Origin: Roridomyces roridus
Lineage: Eukaryota; Basidiomycota; Agaricomycetes; Agaricales; Mycenaceae
Assembly: GCA_029378245.1 (NCBI GenBank)
Contig: JARKIF010000001.1
Location: forward strand, 1,054,001 to 1,118,000
DNA: 64,000 nucleotides
Reading direction: 5' to 3'
Shown here: in pieces, positions 22,701 through 36,462 of the stretch
How the letters are laid out: each line of letters opens with the position of its first letter
Position numbering within the stretch: position 1 is the stretch's first letter
The notes under the pieces: generated by a model
The model's database searches: none
What the model saw: only the letters and a program-made list of their open reading frames with translations
What the model was told of the DNA's origin: nothing
Program-made: the position numbers and the translations under genes

Positions 22701-25700
22701 CTCTGTGGCGAAGGACTTGGGCGACATGACGTATGAGGAGGTCGCTCTGCGTATGGTCCGCTTGATGTTCGTCTCGCATGAGAAGCGTTGGGTGGATATT
22801 TCTCTCCGCAACTTGACGGGTGATTGGCTGCGTCGTGCTGAGGAGCGCTTTGCTGGCGTCAACGGCGGCCCCAACAAGCCATCGTTCCTCCAGTCGTACT
22901 CCTCCCTCGACGACCCGCTTCCCTACATCGAGTCGTTCCTCAAGGAGTACCCTCTCGCCACTCGTCAACTCTTGGCTGCGGAGGACACTGCCTTTTTCCT
23001 CGCCATTGCCCAGCGCCCTGGCCAGAAGCCCGTTCCATTCATCCCCGTGCTCGACGCGTCGTTTGAAGTTTGGTTCAAGAAGGTTCGTCATCTCTTTTAT
23101 CTGCTGTTATATATTCCAACTCTCTTTTAGGATTCCCTTTGGGCCGCTGAGGACATCGAGGCCGTCTTCGACCAGGACCCGCAGCGTGTCTGCATTCTGC
23201 AGGGCCCGATGGCTGTCAAGCACTCCAAGATCAAGGACGAGCCCATCAAGGACATGCTCGGCAACATCAATGCCGAGTTGATCAAGCGCCTCCTGCAATT
23301 CAAGTACAGCGGCGATGAGACCAAGATCCCGACCGTTGACTATCTCAGCGCTCGCCCTGGTCCTCTCCCTACGATCTCCGGCGTCAAGCGTACCGAGGCC
23401 CAGGGCCAGGTTGTTTATGAGTTCGGGTCTCTTCTTCCCGAATCCTCCGCTTGGCTCGAGACTCTTGCCGGCCCCGAGTTGAGCTGGTTGAGGGCTTTGG
23501 TGACCTCGACCACCATCATTCAAGGCAGCTCCTACATTGACAACCCCATGGGTCGTCTCCTTGCGCCCCGCGTCAACCAGAAGGTCGTTGTGGCGTTCAA
23601 CGGGACCTCGCCAGTATCCGTCACGGTCTTCGGTGCCGCTCGTTCTTATGGCGAGCACAAATCCGAGTTCAAGGCCGTCGAGATCAAGTTCAACGCCGCT
23701 TCCAAGTTCATTGACGTCACGATGTTCGAGGACCGCCGCGACGTCTCTGTGCCGCTTACGCTGCAATTCGAGTACAAGCCCTCGCTCGGCTTTGCGCCCA
23801 TCCACGAGATTGCCACTGGACGTAATACCCGCATCAAGCAGTTCTACTGGAAGCTCTGGTATGGCGATGATGCTGTCCTCCCCGACATTGACATTCGCGA
23901 GACGTTCCACGGCCCCGAGGTTACCATCGACGCTGCCGACGTCGAGCGCTTCTGTGCCGTCGTTGGCAACCAAGGCGAGTCTTTCCAGACTGTCCGCAAC
24001 GAACAAGTCGCTGCGCCCATGGATTTCGCGATCGTTACTGGGTGGCAGGTGCGTGATTTTTTTTTGTTTATCTGCATACATTTTTTCTGACATTTCTTAC
24101 AGGCAATCATGAAGTCGATCTTCCCGTCGTCCATTGACGGTGACCTGTTGAAGCTCGTTCACCTTTCGAACGGGTTCCGTATGGTCGACGGCGCCAAGCC
24201 TCTCCAAGTTGGCGATGTCTGCAAGGCGCAGGCCAACATTGTCTCCGTCACCAACACCGACCCAGGCAAAGTTGTCAAGGTCAAGGGTCACGTGTATCGT
24301 GCCGGCAGCCCTGTGATCGAGGTCGTCTCTTCTTTCCTCTACCGCGGCCGCTTCACCGACTACGAGAACACCTTCGAGACTACGGAGGAGCCCGACTACA
24401 TCGTCACCCTCGAGACGGATGCCGCCGTCGGTGTTTTGCAGTCCAAGGAGTGGTTCGAGTGGATCGACGAGTCCAAGCCGTTGTTGGCCGGAACCAGCCT
24501 TATTTTCCGCGTCAAGTCCCAGGTGTTCTTCAAGGACAAGACTTCTTACCGTGACGTCTCGGTGTCGGGAGAGATCTTCGTCCGCAACCAATTGAAGCAC
24601 CTCGTCCTGGTCGGATCGGTCGACTTCCAGCAGGATGACTGCCGTGGGAACCCCGTCGTTGCTTACATACAGCGTCACGGGACTGCTCAAGGCCTGCAGA
24701 CCCCGCTCGCCAACGAGGGTTACACCCTCACGGACTCAACCTCGACGGTTTTCAATGCTCCGCTCACGAACGAGCCGTACTCCAAGATCTCTGGCGACTT
24801 CAACCCGATCCACATCAACCCCTACTTCTCCGACTTTGCTTCGCTCCCCGCCACCATTACTCATGGATTGTGGTCTAGCGCTGCGACGCGCCGTTATGTC
24901 GAGAATGTTGTCGCCAAGGGGCGTCCCGACCGTGTGCTTGCGTTCGTGTCCTTCTCTTTTAAATCATTTCCGGTCTGACAAATTCATTAGATACAACGTT
25001 TCTTTCGTTGGCATGGTCATTCCTGGCGACGAGCTCAGCGTCAAGATTCGCCACGTTGGAATGCGTGGCGGCAACATCGTTGTCAATGTCGTGACCTCCA
25101 ACTCGCGCGGCGAGAAGGTTCTCGAGGGCTCTGCCGAAGTTTCGCAGCCCGCGACCGTCTACGTCTTCACCGGTCAAGGATCGCAAGAGACTGGTATGGG
25201 CATGGATCTTTACAACTCGTCGCCTGCTGCTCGCGCTGTCTGGGATAGCGCGGACGCTCACTTGCTCGCCGTCTACGGCTTTTCCATCATCGAGATCGTC
25301 AAGGAGAACCCGAAGGAGAAGACGGTGCACTTTGGTGGGATCAAGGGTCAAGCCATCCGTCGTCGGTACATGGACATGACCTACGACACGATGGACAAGG
25401 ACGGCAACGTCAAGACGCTCCCTCTGTTTGCGGACATTGACGTTCGCACCCCCAAGTACACGTTCAGCCACCCAACTGGTCTGTTGTTCGCGACCCAGTT
25501 CGCTCAGATCGCCCTTGTGGTGACTGAGAAGGCTTCCTTTGAGGACATGCGGACCAAGGGCCTCGTTCAGAAGGATTGCGCTTTCGCTGGGCACAGTCTG
25601 GGAGAGTACTCTGCCCTTGCTTCCATCGCGGACGTCCTGGCCATCTCGGCTCTCGTTGATGTCGTGTTCTACCGTGGTATCACGATGCAGCGTGCTGTCG

Positions 25701-28700
25701 AGCGTGACTCGGAGAACCGGTCGAACTACGCCATGTGCGCCGTCAATCCCAGCCGGATTTCCAAGACGTTCACGGACGCTGCGTTGCGTGAGGTTGTCGA
25801 CAGCATCGCAACTTCCACTGGCACGCTCCTTGAGATTGTCAACTACAACGTCGAGGTATGTGAACAACGTTTTACTCTAGATTATTCTCTGATTTTCGAT
25901 TTAGGGCCAACAATACGTTTGTGCCGGAGAATTGGTTGCTCTTCAAACCATGACGAACGTTCTCAACTATCTCAAGGTTCAGAAGATTGACATTGCCAAG
26001 GTAATTCGTTTGAAATCTATTCGCCAGTTTCTGACATTTCTTCGTAGTTGACCGAGACCTTCACCGTCGAGAAGGTCAAGGAGATGTTGGGCGACATTGT
26101 CCAAGAATGCCACAACCGCGCCTTGGAGCAACAGAAGGCCGAAGGGTACATCCAACTCGAGCGTGGCTTCGCCACCATCCCTTTGCCGGGTATCGACGTT
26201 CCTTTCCACTCCCGTTATCTCTGGGCCGGCGTGTTGCCTTTCCGCGCTTGTGAGTTATTTTTATGCAAGCCACGCAAACCGCTCAAATGTTTCAATAGAT
26301 CTCTCCAAGAAGATCAATGTCGCGAGTCTCAACCCCGACACGCTCATTGGGAAATACATTCCCAATCTGATCGCCATTCCTTTCGATGTCACCCAGGAGT
26401 ACGCCCAGATCATCTACGACCAGACGTCTTCGCCCCGGCTTGACAAGGTCCTCAAGCGGTGGGAGCAGGAGAATTGGGCAGGCCCCGAGCAGCGCCAGAA
26501 GCTCGCTTACATCATCCTGGTCGAGCTCCTTGCCTATCAATTCGCTTCGCCAGTCCGCTGGATCCAGACCCAGGACTGCCTCTTCACCGACTACGCGTTC
26601 GAGCGTCTCATCGAGCTCGGCCCGTCGCCGACTCTCACTGGCATGGCGTCGCGCACGCTAAAGGCCAAGTACGAGGCCGAGGACGACGCCATCAGCCGTA
26701 CCCGCGAGATTCTCTGCCACGCCAAGAACGTGAAGGAGATCTACTACCAGTTCGAGGATGAGCCCGAGGCTGCTGCCGAGGCTGAATCTTCTGCAGCCGA
26801 GGCCGCTCCTGTCGCTGCTGCCGCGCCCGTTGCCGTTGCCGCCGCCGCTCCTGCTGCTGCTTCCGCGGGTCCGGCCACCTCCATCGAAGAGGCGCCGATC
26901 AAGGCCATCGACATTTTGAGTGTCATTGTTGCTCAGAAACTCAAGAAACGTGTTGATGAAGTGCCGTTGTCCAAGTCCATCAAGGATCTCGTTGGCGGCA
27001 AGTCGACCCTCCAGAACGAGATTTTGGGTGACCTCCAGCTCGAGTTTACGTCGGCGCCTGAGAAGGGCGAGGAACTCCCTCTCGAGGAGCTTGGTTCTGC
27101 TTTGAGCACCGGATTTAGCGGAGTTCTCGGCAAGTACTCCACTGGCCTGATTTCTCGTGTCGTCGGTGGAAAGATGCCTGGTGGCTTCAACTCGACCGCG
27201 ATCAAGAGCCACTTGTCCAAGGCGTGGGGTCTTGGCCCCAGTCGCTCTGACGGAGTTCTTCTTTTGGCCACTACCATGGAGCCCGCCAAGCGATTTGGCG
27301 CCGAGGCCGAGGCCAAAGCGTGGCTCGACAGCGTGGTTCCCATCTACGCTCAACGCGCTGGGATTACCTTGTCTTCGGGTGGCTCGGGCGGTGGAGGCGG
27401 TGGAGGCGGGGCATCTGGTGGTGCCGTTATCAACAGCGAGGAGTTCACCAAGTTCCAGTCCGAGCAGGAGAAGTTTGCTGCCCAGCACGTCGAGCTGTAC
27501 ATGCGCTACCTCAAGCGTGATTCTCGTGCCGGCGAGACGGCGCTCGATCAGGAGAAGGCCAACAGCCTTGCTCTGCAGACCAAGCTCGACAACATCGCCA
27601 AGGAGCACGGCGATGTGTACATTGAAGGTGTTCAGCCGATGTTCGATCCCTTGAAGGCGCGTCACTTTGACTCGTCTTGGAATTGGGTCCGTCAAGACGC
27701 GCTCGTCATGTACTACGACATCATCTTCGGCCGTCTCACCACTGTCGATCGGGACATCACCGCTCGTTGCATTGCGCTCATGAACCGTGCTGACCCCGAA
27801 GTTCTGGCGTACATGCAATACAACATTGACCACTGTGATCCCAGCAAGGGCGAGACTTACAAGCTCGCCAAGCAGTTCGGTCAGCAGTTGATCGACAATA
27901 CTCGAGCCGCTCTTGGTCAACCTCCCGTCTACAAAGATGGTGCGTCTCTTTGCTTAATTTCTTTCGTATCTGACCTTTTCCATTAGTCACATTCCCCACC
28001 GCTCCCCACACCGAGGTCACGTCGAAAGGCGAGATCATCTACTCGGAAGTCGTCCGTGAGAACGTGCGCAAGTTGGAGGCGTACGTCGAGGAGATGGCCA
28101 GCGGTGACACCGTCTCTGGCGCCGTCAACATCAACAAAGTCCAGGAGGATGTTCTCAAGCTCTGGACGGTCGTCAAGTCGCAGCCCGGCATCAGCCAGGA
28201 GCAGAAGAACCGCATCAAGGCGCTGTACGAAGGTGTCGTTCGGTCGCTTCGCAAGACGCCCGATAGTCACCCTCGTCCCGGCCCGAGGACCCGCCGGTCT
28301 TCGTCGCAATTCCTCCGTCCCCAACTCACGCAGACGACCTCGGTTTCTGCGGACAAGGTTCCTCTCCTCCACTTGAAGCGCAGGGCCGGCACTTCTTGGG
28401 AGTACAGCAGCAACTTGACCGGCGTGTACCTCGACATCTTGCACGAAATCGCCACGTCCGGTACGACTTTCAAGGACAAGAACGCTCTTTGCACGGGTGT
28501 TGGCAAGGGTTCGATTGGTGTCGAGATCGTCAAGGGTCTCTTGTCTGGTGGCGCTCACGTTGTCATCACCACTTCGCGGTACAACCGCGCCACCGTCGAG
28601 TACTACCAGTCGATCTTCCAGACGTTCGGAAGTGGTGGTTCGGCCCTTACCGTCGTGCCTTTCAACCAGGGCTCCAAGCAGGACGTCGAGGCCCTCGTCG

Positions 28701-31700
28701 ACTACATCTACGCCAACCTCGGACTTGATCTCGACTACATCATTCCTTTCGCTGGTGTGCCCGAGAACGGCCGTGAAATCGACGGCTTGGACGACAAGTC
28801 CGAGCTCGCTCACCGGATCATGTTGGTCAACCTGCTCCGTATTCTCGGCGCTGTCAAGACCAAGAAGGCCAACCGTCACTTTGTGACCCGGCCGACGCAG
28901 GTCATCCTTCCCTTGTCTCCCAACCACGGTCTCTTTGGAAACGACGGCTTGTATTCCGAGTCCAAGATTTCTCTCGAGACCCTCTTCCAACGTTGGGCTT
29001 CGGAAAGCTGGGGCGAATATCTCTGTCTGGCCGGCGCTGTCATTGGGTGTGTGGCCTTGTTTGTCTTTTGATTTCAAACTCTGATTTCTTTCGTAGATGG
29101 ACGCGCGGTACTGGTCTCATGGGCCCTACCAACATCGTCGCGCACGAGCTCGAGAGCTACGGTGTTCGCACCTTCTCTGCCAAGGAGATGGCGTTCAACA
29201 TCCTTGGTCTCATGCACCCATTGCTCTTCAGCATCACCCAGGTCGAGCCTATTTGGGCAGATCTCAACGGTGGTATGGACAAGCTCCCCGACCTTGCTGA
29301 CATTACTGGTCGCATCCGGTCCGATCTGATGAAGAAGAGCGACCTCCGCCGCGCTATTGCTGTCGACAACTCGGCCGACTTCAAGATCGTCAACGGAGTC
29401 GAGGCCGAGAGACTGCTCCAGACCGTCAACGTGACCCCTCGCGCCAACTTCCGTTTCGACTTCCCCAAGCTCGAGTCTCACGACAGCCTGTCGTCGGAGC
29501 TCTCTGCCTTGCAGGGTCTGGTCGATCTCGAGAAGGTTGTCGTCATCACTGGGTTCGGTGAAGTTGGTCCCTGGGGAAGCTCGCGTACGCGGTGGGAGAT
29601 GGAGGCTCGGGGCGAGTTTACGATCGAAGGTTGCATCGAGATGGCCTGGATCATGGGCTACATCAAGCATTTCGATGGTCGTCTCAAAGATGGTTCGCTC
29701 TACGTTGGTTGGGTTGATAGCAAGACCTCGGAACCCGTCGACGACAAGGACGTCAAGGGACGTTACCAGAAGGACATCTTGCAGCATGCTGGTATCCGCT
29801 TGATTGGTGCGTTTGTTCTATCCATTTCACTGACCAATGACTGATGATATTTTCAGCGCCTGAAAACTTCCGCGGCTACGACCCGAAGAAGAAGACGTTC
29901 AACCAGGAAGTCGAGTTGATCCATGACCTCGAGGCCATCGAGGTGTCTGAATCGGACGCCCAGAAATTCAAGCTCCAGCACGGCGACAAGTGCGACGTCT
30001 GGGCTGGCGAGGGCGGACAGTGGTTTTTCAAGCTCAAGAAGGGCGCGCTCGTGTTTGTCCCCAAGAGTTTCGCGTTCAGCCGCCTTGTTGCGGGTCAAGT
30101 TCCTGCTGGCTGGCACGCCGGGCGGTACGGTATTCCTGATGACATCATTGCGCAGGCCGATCGGACGACTCTGTGGTCCTTGGTCGCTGCCGCCGAGGCG
30201 CTCAACGCGTCGGGAATCACCGATCCCTACGAGCTCTACAAGTACATCCATCCTTCCGAGGTTGGAACGTCTCTCGGTAGTGGTATCGGTGGTGTCATCA
30301 GCTTGTCCAAGATGTTCAAAGATCGTCGGGACGAGAAGGAGGTGCAGAACGACATTCTGCAGGAGACGTTCATCAACACGACGGCTGGGTGGATCAATTT
30401 GCTGCTCATGTCTTCCAGTGGACCTGTCAAGATTCCTGTCGGAGCCTGGTGAGTACAGACTTGTTTTCGCCTTTGGATTTTGCTCATTTTCTTTGTAGCG
30501 CTACTGCTTTGCAATCACTCGAGATTGCCTGCGACACGATTCTTTCGGGCAAAGCCAAGGTCATGATTGCGGGTGGTTTCGATGACACGAGTGAGGAGGG
30601 TTCTTACGAGTTTGCCAACATGAAGGCCACGAGCAACGCCGAAACCGAGTTTGCCATGGGCCGCGAGCCGACGGAGATGTCGCGTCCGGCTACGACGACT
30701 CGTTCCGGGTTCATGGAGTCGATGGGTTCCGGTGTCCACATTGTGATGAATGCCAAGACGGCGTTGCAACTGGGTTGCCCCATCCGCGGTATTCTTGCCT
30801 TCACGTCCACCTCAACGTGCGTAACAGCACACTTTCTCTCTTACTCGAGTACTGAACCTTCTTTTTAGCGACAAGGCTGGGCGTTCCATTCCGGCTCCTG
30901 GTCTTGGTCCTCTGACGGTCGCGCGTGAAGTTCCTTCGAAACACCCCCTCCCCATCCTCGATCTCGCATATCGCGCTCGCCAACTTGCCTTCCGTCGCTC
31001 GCAGATCACGCAATGGCTCACCCACGAGCACTCGCAACTGCAGGACGAGCTTCGCTTCCGCAAGGATGAAGGCGAATCCGTTGACGACGAGTACTTCTCG
31101 GCTCGGGTTGCGAACATTGAGAAGGAGGCCGCGCAGCAAGAGCGAGATGCTTTGGCCATGTATGGCATGCTTGAGGGAGCTGATCCTCGCGTCTCTCCTC
31201 TCCGCCGTGCCCTTGCTGTCTGGGGTTTGACCGCCGACGACATTGGTGTCCTGTCTATCCACGGGACCAGCACCAAGGCCAACGAGGAGAACGAGACTCG
31301 TATTTGGAACGACATCTTCACTTCCATGTCCCGCTCTCCAGGAAACGCCGTGCCGATTATGGCGCAGAAGAGTCTGGTCGGGCACTCGAAGGGTGGGTCT
31401 GCTGCATGGCAGATGGCTGGATTGTTGCAGACCGTCAACACTGGTATCGTTCCCGGCAACCGGAATAGCGACAACATTGACTCGCACTTCCGTGACCGGC
31501 GATTCCTGATGTTCCCGTCCAAGTCCATTCACACCGACGGCATCCGTGCGGGTGTCATGTCTTCCTTTGGATTCGGTCAAGTTGGCGGTATTGCTCTGAT
31601 TGTCCACCCCCGCTACCTCTTCGCCACGCTCGAGCGTTCGTTGTATGAAGGCTACCAGCAGCGTCACGAGACTCGGGCCTTGCAGTCATACAAGGCGATG

Positions 31701-32332
31701 AGCGAGATGATGATCAAGAACCAGCTCGTCAAACTCAAGGAGGCGCCTCCCTACGGCTACGACATCGAGGCGCGTGTTCTCATGAACCCGTTGGCAAGAG
31801 CCAGCCACGATGTCAAGACGGGCTCTTACAAGTTCTCTACCCCGACCACGACGATCCCGATGGACACGACCAACGTGGCAGCTCTGGCTTCCAGCCTCGC
31901 CCCTCCATCGTCCGGAGTCATTGGTGTCGGTGTTGACCAAGGTGCGTCTCTTTGTTTTCTTCTGCCACCCAATCTGATCTTTCTACAGAGCTCATCTCAG
32001 CCGTCCCCTCGTCAAACCCGACATTCGTGACGCGCAACTTTACACCGCGCGAGATCGCATACTGCCGCTCTCAACCCTCCCCGCCCTCGTCCTTTGCCGC
32101 CCGCTGGGTAGGCAAGGAGGCTGTCTTCAAGTCTCTGGGTGTCCAATCGAAGGGCGCTGCCGCCGCCATGCAGGATATTGAAATCCTCAACGACGAGGCG
32201 ACTGGGGCACCTGCGGTGACGCTTCACGGCGATGCCAAGCGGGCTGCGGATGAGAAGGGTGTTTCCAAGGTGGTCATCTCACTCAGCCATTCCGAGACAG
32301 TGGCGATCGCTTTCGCTCAGGCGTCTTCATGA
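19797..32332 (+). CDS. FAS: Single-chain type I fatty acid synthase (beta plus alpha)
   Basis: One gene of roughly 3,900 residues encodes the whole cytosolic fungal FAS, which builds palmitoyl/stearoyl-CoA from acetyl- and malonyl-CoA. Domains in order: acetyltransferase (GHSQG, Ser codon 20709); FMN enoyl reductase ([22 protein letters not shown], about 21700-23090); dehydratase with hot-dog motif DFNPIHINP near 24795; malonyl/palmitoyl transferase (GHSLGEY near 25587); an Ala/Pro linker (26760-26880); one acyl carrier protein (GGKSTLQNE, Ser codon 27003); ketoreductase ([14 protein letters not shown]); ketosynthase whose catalytic Cys in GACATAL is split by the intron after 30448, with [10 protein letters not shown] and GHSKGGSAA; and a C-terminal phosphopantetheinyl transferase ([12 protein letters not shown]). 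About fifteen short introns interrupt it. No frame break was noticed. Only one ACP is seen, unlike red yeasts with two. Confidence 0.96.
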
Positions 32333-32613
32333 TTGCTTTCCTTTTTGCTGCACGATATATAACATGGTTTCTGTACAATAACGACAAGTAATACGCATAG
32401 ACTCAATAGAAATTTCTTCTTGCATTCTCTTTTCGTTCCCTCAGACTCGTGTACCCCTAATCCAGGACCAGAGTCGAGCTTGCCGCACGAACCGGCTGAA
32501 GTGTCTACTCGAACTGGCAATATGTGTGTTGTACAAAAAGTCAGATTTCAAGTTGTTGGCAAGAATACAGCTACTGGAAACAAAAACAAGCAAGCAATCC
32601 CCGTCATTCACGT

Positions 32614-34308
32614 CTACTTCAACGCGTCCTTCATTTTCTAGCGCCATCATGAGCAAAGAACGGACACGAGAAAAGAAGAGAGAAAAACACACCTGCTCCA
32701 TCTCATCCACATCATTCGTCTCGATCCTCAAAATCTTCTGATTCGTATCCTTTTCAATCTTCTCCATCTGCAACCACGTCCGCTTGTCGTGCACAAAGTT
32801 GATGGAAATACCACGGCGTCCAAAACGACCCGTACGGCCAATCCGATGAATATACGTCTCGATGTCCGGGTTGTCCCCGTGGAACCCAGGGCCCTCGTGG
32901 CCCCCACGCTCGTACAACAACGGCAGGTCATAGTTGACCACCATGTTGACTTGCAGGATGTCGATACCGCGGGCGATGACGTTGGTCGTAATCAACACTT
33001 TTTCGCGCCCGTCCCGGAAGTTGTCGATAATCGCGTCACGTTCAGAGGGGTCTTTGGCGCCGTGCAAGGACGCGACTTTGTGTCCCTCATCCATCATACG
33101 TGCCGCGATTCGGTCTGCAGTGGCTTTGTGCTGTAAATCAAAAGTGAGAAGAGGGTGTGGTTTCGAACGCAAGACAACTCACCTGGGTGAAGATGATACT
33201 CTGTCCCACGGTCAATAACGCATACAGCCGCACAAGAATATCGTATTTATGCTCCTCGTCCTTGCAGTCCATGTAGAATTGCCGAATTCCAGAGATATTG
33301 AGCTCCTCCTTTTGCAGCTCAATCTTGTTGGCGTTGGGCGCGAATTTGGATGCAAACGAACGGACGTGGTCGGGGAACGTGGCGGAGAAGAGGAGGATTT
33401 GGACCGGGTTCCCGCGCGGGAGCATGCTGTTTGTGTAATCAGCAAGGAAAGTGGGAGAGGGAGGGAGAAGACACACTTCTTGACCCGTAAAGTCTGATCA
33501 CCCAACCCATCCTGGTCCAGCATATTATCCGCCTCGTCGAGAACAAACACCTTGATATCCGCCACCTCCAAAATCCTCTTTCGCATCAACTCGGTCATCG
33601 TCCCGGGCGTTCCAACGACAATGTGCGCGGTTATACGACCAGAATCACGCGTGAGGTTATCCTTGATGGCATACTCTGTCTGCACGGCGGTGAACTTGCC
33701 CATAGCCACGACGACAGACATGATTTGACGTGCGAGCTCTCGCGAGGGCGCAAGACACACCGCCTGCGTCGTGTTCTTGGTAAAGTCAATCCGACTGAGC
33801 ATCGTCAACACAAAGGCGGCGGTCTTGCCCGTCCCCGACTGCGACTGCCCGATCATGTTTGTAGGCGGGTTGGCCAGTAGCAGTGGCAGCGCGCGTTCTT
33901 GGATCTTAGACGGTTTGGAGAAGCCCATGTCGTATATTCCACGAAGCAAGTCTTGGTGGCTACATACACTGGGTTAGTTTTCTTTTCGTTCAAGGACAAG
34001 AAGACGCACAGTCCCAATTCTTCAAACGTTTTCGCACTGTACAGCGGTGAATTCGGGTCTACCTGCTGGTCCGCAAGCGTAACCTAGACCTCTTTCAGAC
34101 AAAAAAGACTGGTTCGTAGGTAGAAAAACGTACGGTCACATCGAAGGTATTCTTTATCAAGTCACTGTTCGCGCTCGGCTTTGGTTTCTCCTCCGTCGAC
34201 GGCGCAGTAGAGCCCTCCGCGACTGCAGGAGAAAGTCAACTTTCCACGCGGGTACGCGTATAAAAGCGACGGACCAGGCGTATAAAAACCATCAGCGTCT
34301 TTTTCCAT
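32614..34308 (-). CDS. DBP5: DEAD-box ATP-dependent RNA helicase Dbp5
   Basis: Dbp5 remodels mRNPs at the cytoplasmic face of the nuclear pore, with Gle1 and Nup159, to complete mRNA export. The start at 34308 gives MEKDAD joined across an intron to [20 protein letters not shown]. Helicase motifs are Q motif [25 protein letters not shown], Ia PSRELARQ, Ib VGTPGT, II DEAD, III SAT ([10 protein letters not shown]), IV SIIFTQ, V ARGIDI and [13 protein letters not shown]. The [12 protein letters not shown] insert before motif VI is typical of Dbp5/DDX19. The C-terminus is NDVDEMEQ plus a last small exon, KMKDALK, stop at 32614-32616. It converges on FAS with a 281-bp gap. Intact. Confidence 0.95.
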
Positions 34309-34945
34309 CGTAAAGTCTTGACGTTAAATGAGAATCAGGCAGGCGCGTCGGTCGTGAAAGAAAGAGGGGACTGAGTGCGATGAGGTGTGGTGTCGCGATT
34401 GGACGACGTCGAGGGTGCTGGTCGCGTCTCCTCAGGCGATGTGGACAGATCCACAAATCGATTTGATGGCTCCAATAGTCGTACACAAATGCTATCTAGG
34501 AAATTATCGACCCAATCCTCCTCGACCCTTGAACTGCAAGGTATGCTCATCAATGCACAAGCTCGAGGCATGGGTGGACGGACGGACTGGTCATTTTTTC
34601 GTTTCATTATGTTCTGTCTGTTTGTCTTCTAGCAATTTGAGTGGGTCTCCACCTCGATATACGACCGACCTTCACACAGGCTTTATAGGTAAACGACCAA
34701 CCGTAGTACACGAATTTTGTATCAAAGAAGAAAGGCAAGAAAACAAAACACTTAGCACATCGACTTTTTCGGGATTGGGAGGGAGGCAATATAGAAAAGG
34801 AACACCAGATGAGTATGGTGCAGCTTGCACGAGGGAGGAGGGTAGGGGGTGAGGGACGGACTGGTAAGTCTCCACACGCGTCGTCTCCACGACCTATTGA
34901 ATAAATAAGGGCCATGTAATCAGTATGAAAGAGTCGACTCGCCGA
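34309..34945. other. Gap between DBP5 and the BuGZ-like gene
   Basis: These 637 bp hold the DBP5 5' flank and the 3' flank of the next gene on the same strand. I see no coding signal, RNA gene or repeat. Confidence 0.5.
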
Positions 34946-36394
34946 CTACAGAAAATCTTCCGCCCGTGCGCGTTTCGTGCCTCTGGGTCCCGCGCTATCC
35001 GACGGAGGCAGCGGCCTCGGGACGAAATACTTGGGATGGTACGCACGCTTCTCTTCCTGCGATAAAGTGAGCGTCACGCTTAGAAAAGTAGTATGCAAAC
35101 GCACAACAGAAAAGTTGGGATCGCCTCCAACGCCATTCTCATCCTCATTCCCAATCAACTACCATTCCCTTCTTCACCTTCCGGATTGCTTTGGATCTTG
35201 GACGGATGGGGCAACGTTGGACGCATTGGCTGAGAAGATTGTTCGGATCCTGAAGCGACAAACGACTCGGATGGCGGTTGGGCACCGCCTTGAGCGGTGA
35301 CTGCTGGCACGAAGCTGGGAACAGGGCGCGGCGGCGGCCCGCTCGGAGGCATATTTACTGGTGACAAGCCTGGAGGAGGCATCATACCACCAGGCGGCGG
35401 GAAACCTCCTGGGGGCATCATGCCTGGCGGTGGCATCATACCGGGAGGAGGTGGCATTCCCCCTGGAGGCGGTGACATGCCAGGAGGAAGCATTCCGGGA
35501 GGCGGCATTCCACCTGGAGGAGGCGGGAATGGGAACAAGCCGGGTGGAGGAGCGCTGAGTAACAGTGAGAATCAAGCAATAGAGAAAATCATTCGCACTC
35601 ACCCAGGGAAACCAGGGAAGGGCGGCATTCCGGGCGGAGGCATCATGGGGAATCCTGGAGGAGGCATACCAGGCGCAGGCATCGGAGGCTGCATGTAGGA
35701 CTGGGGAGCAGCGCCATACACGGCTTGCGAGCTAGACGACGCTGCATCTGCGGACCCTCCCATGAGTTTTTTGTGCTGCTCAAGAAGATTCCGCAGCTCT
35801 TCCTCCGGAATGGGTTTGTTCTCAACCTGTATACAGGGTCAACAACGACGAAGCTGGATGCAGAAGGAGCAGAGACTCACCTTGGGCCGCTTGGGCTGAG
35901 GCGCACTGATGCTCCCAGCACTCAACCCCAGCTCGATCTCCTTCCGCCGCTTGTAATCTGCAATATCAGGGGCCGGGATACCCTCCATGCCGAAGATCTC
36001 GATTTCATACCCATCCCGCATGGGGAGTGCATTTTCTATACGTGGAAGACTAGGAAAGATGAATAAAAGTCACAGAGGATGCTAGTCGGTCGCACTTTTC
36101 CGGTTCGAGTTTATGCACCTGCTGGATATGCACCGCCAAACCACCTGCGGTATTCAGCCGCCTTGGACACATGTTGCACTTGAAGTGCTTGGCTTTCTGG
36201 TGCTGCATAAGAACTGGAGGCGGTCAGTCAGCAGCGCTGATGATATGTGTGAGCCATACTAACCCTTCTCATCCTCGAATTCTCGCTCGCAATACCAGCA
36301 CCAGGGGCGGATAACCTTGGAAAAGAGGTCAGGAATGGGCGGACAAGGGAATTTGGACGCAAGCGGACATTCTTATTCTTCTTCTTGGCCATCG
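34946..36394 (-). CDS. BuGZ / ZNF207-type zinc-finger protein
   Basis: The N-terminus is MAKKKNKN, joined across an intron (donor GTCCGC) to [17 protein letters not shown], then [17 protein letters not shown] and [14 protein letters not shown]: two C2H2 fingers as in ZNF207/BuGZ, a Bub3-binding, microtubule-associated mitotic and splicing factor in animals. [20 protein letters not shown] is the conserved segment after the fingers. The middle is low-complexity Pro/Gly/Met (repeated PPGGM and PPPGMM), the kind of region that drives BuGZ condensation in animals. The last exon ends KRARAEDFL at TAG 34946. The start lies 68 bp from the alcohol oxidase stop on the same strand. Function in fungi is inferred by homology; the penultimate splice is my choice. 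Confidence 0.85.
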
Positions 36395-36462
36395 TCGATT
36401 TGGTGAGAATCAAGGAAATACAAACAAAGCCACATTTCTGATTCACTACTACTAGTCACGAA

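Noticed and set aside
21667..23091. 474-codon open frame antisense to the FAS enoyl-reductase region
   Set aside because: FAS codon use is rich in C/G at third positions, which removes stops on the opposite strand. The antisense product has no domain, and similar long antisense frames recur along the gene.
26658..27920. 420-codon antisense frame over the FAS ACP region
   Set aside because: Same codon-bias shadow; the sense strand has the clear ACP and linker signatures.
35297..35698. Plus-strand Gly-rich protein (GGG/PPGG repeats)
   Set aside because: It is the complement of the Pro/Gly/Met low-complexity exon of the BuGZ-like gene, which has fingers and splice sites on the minus strand.
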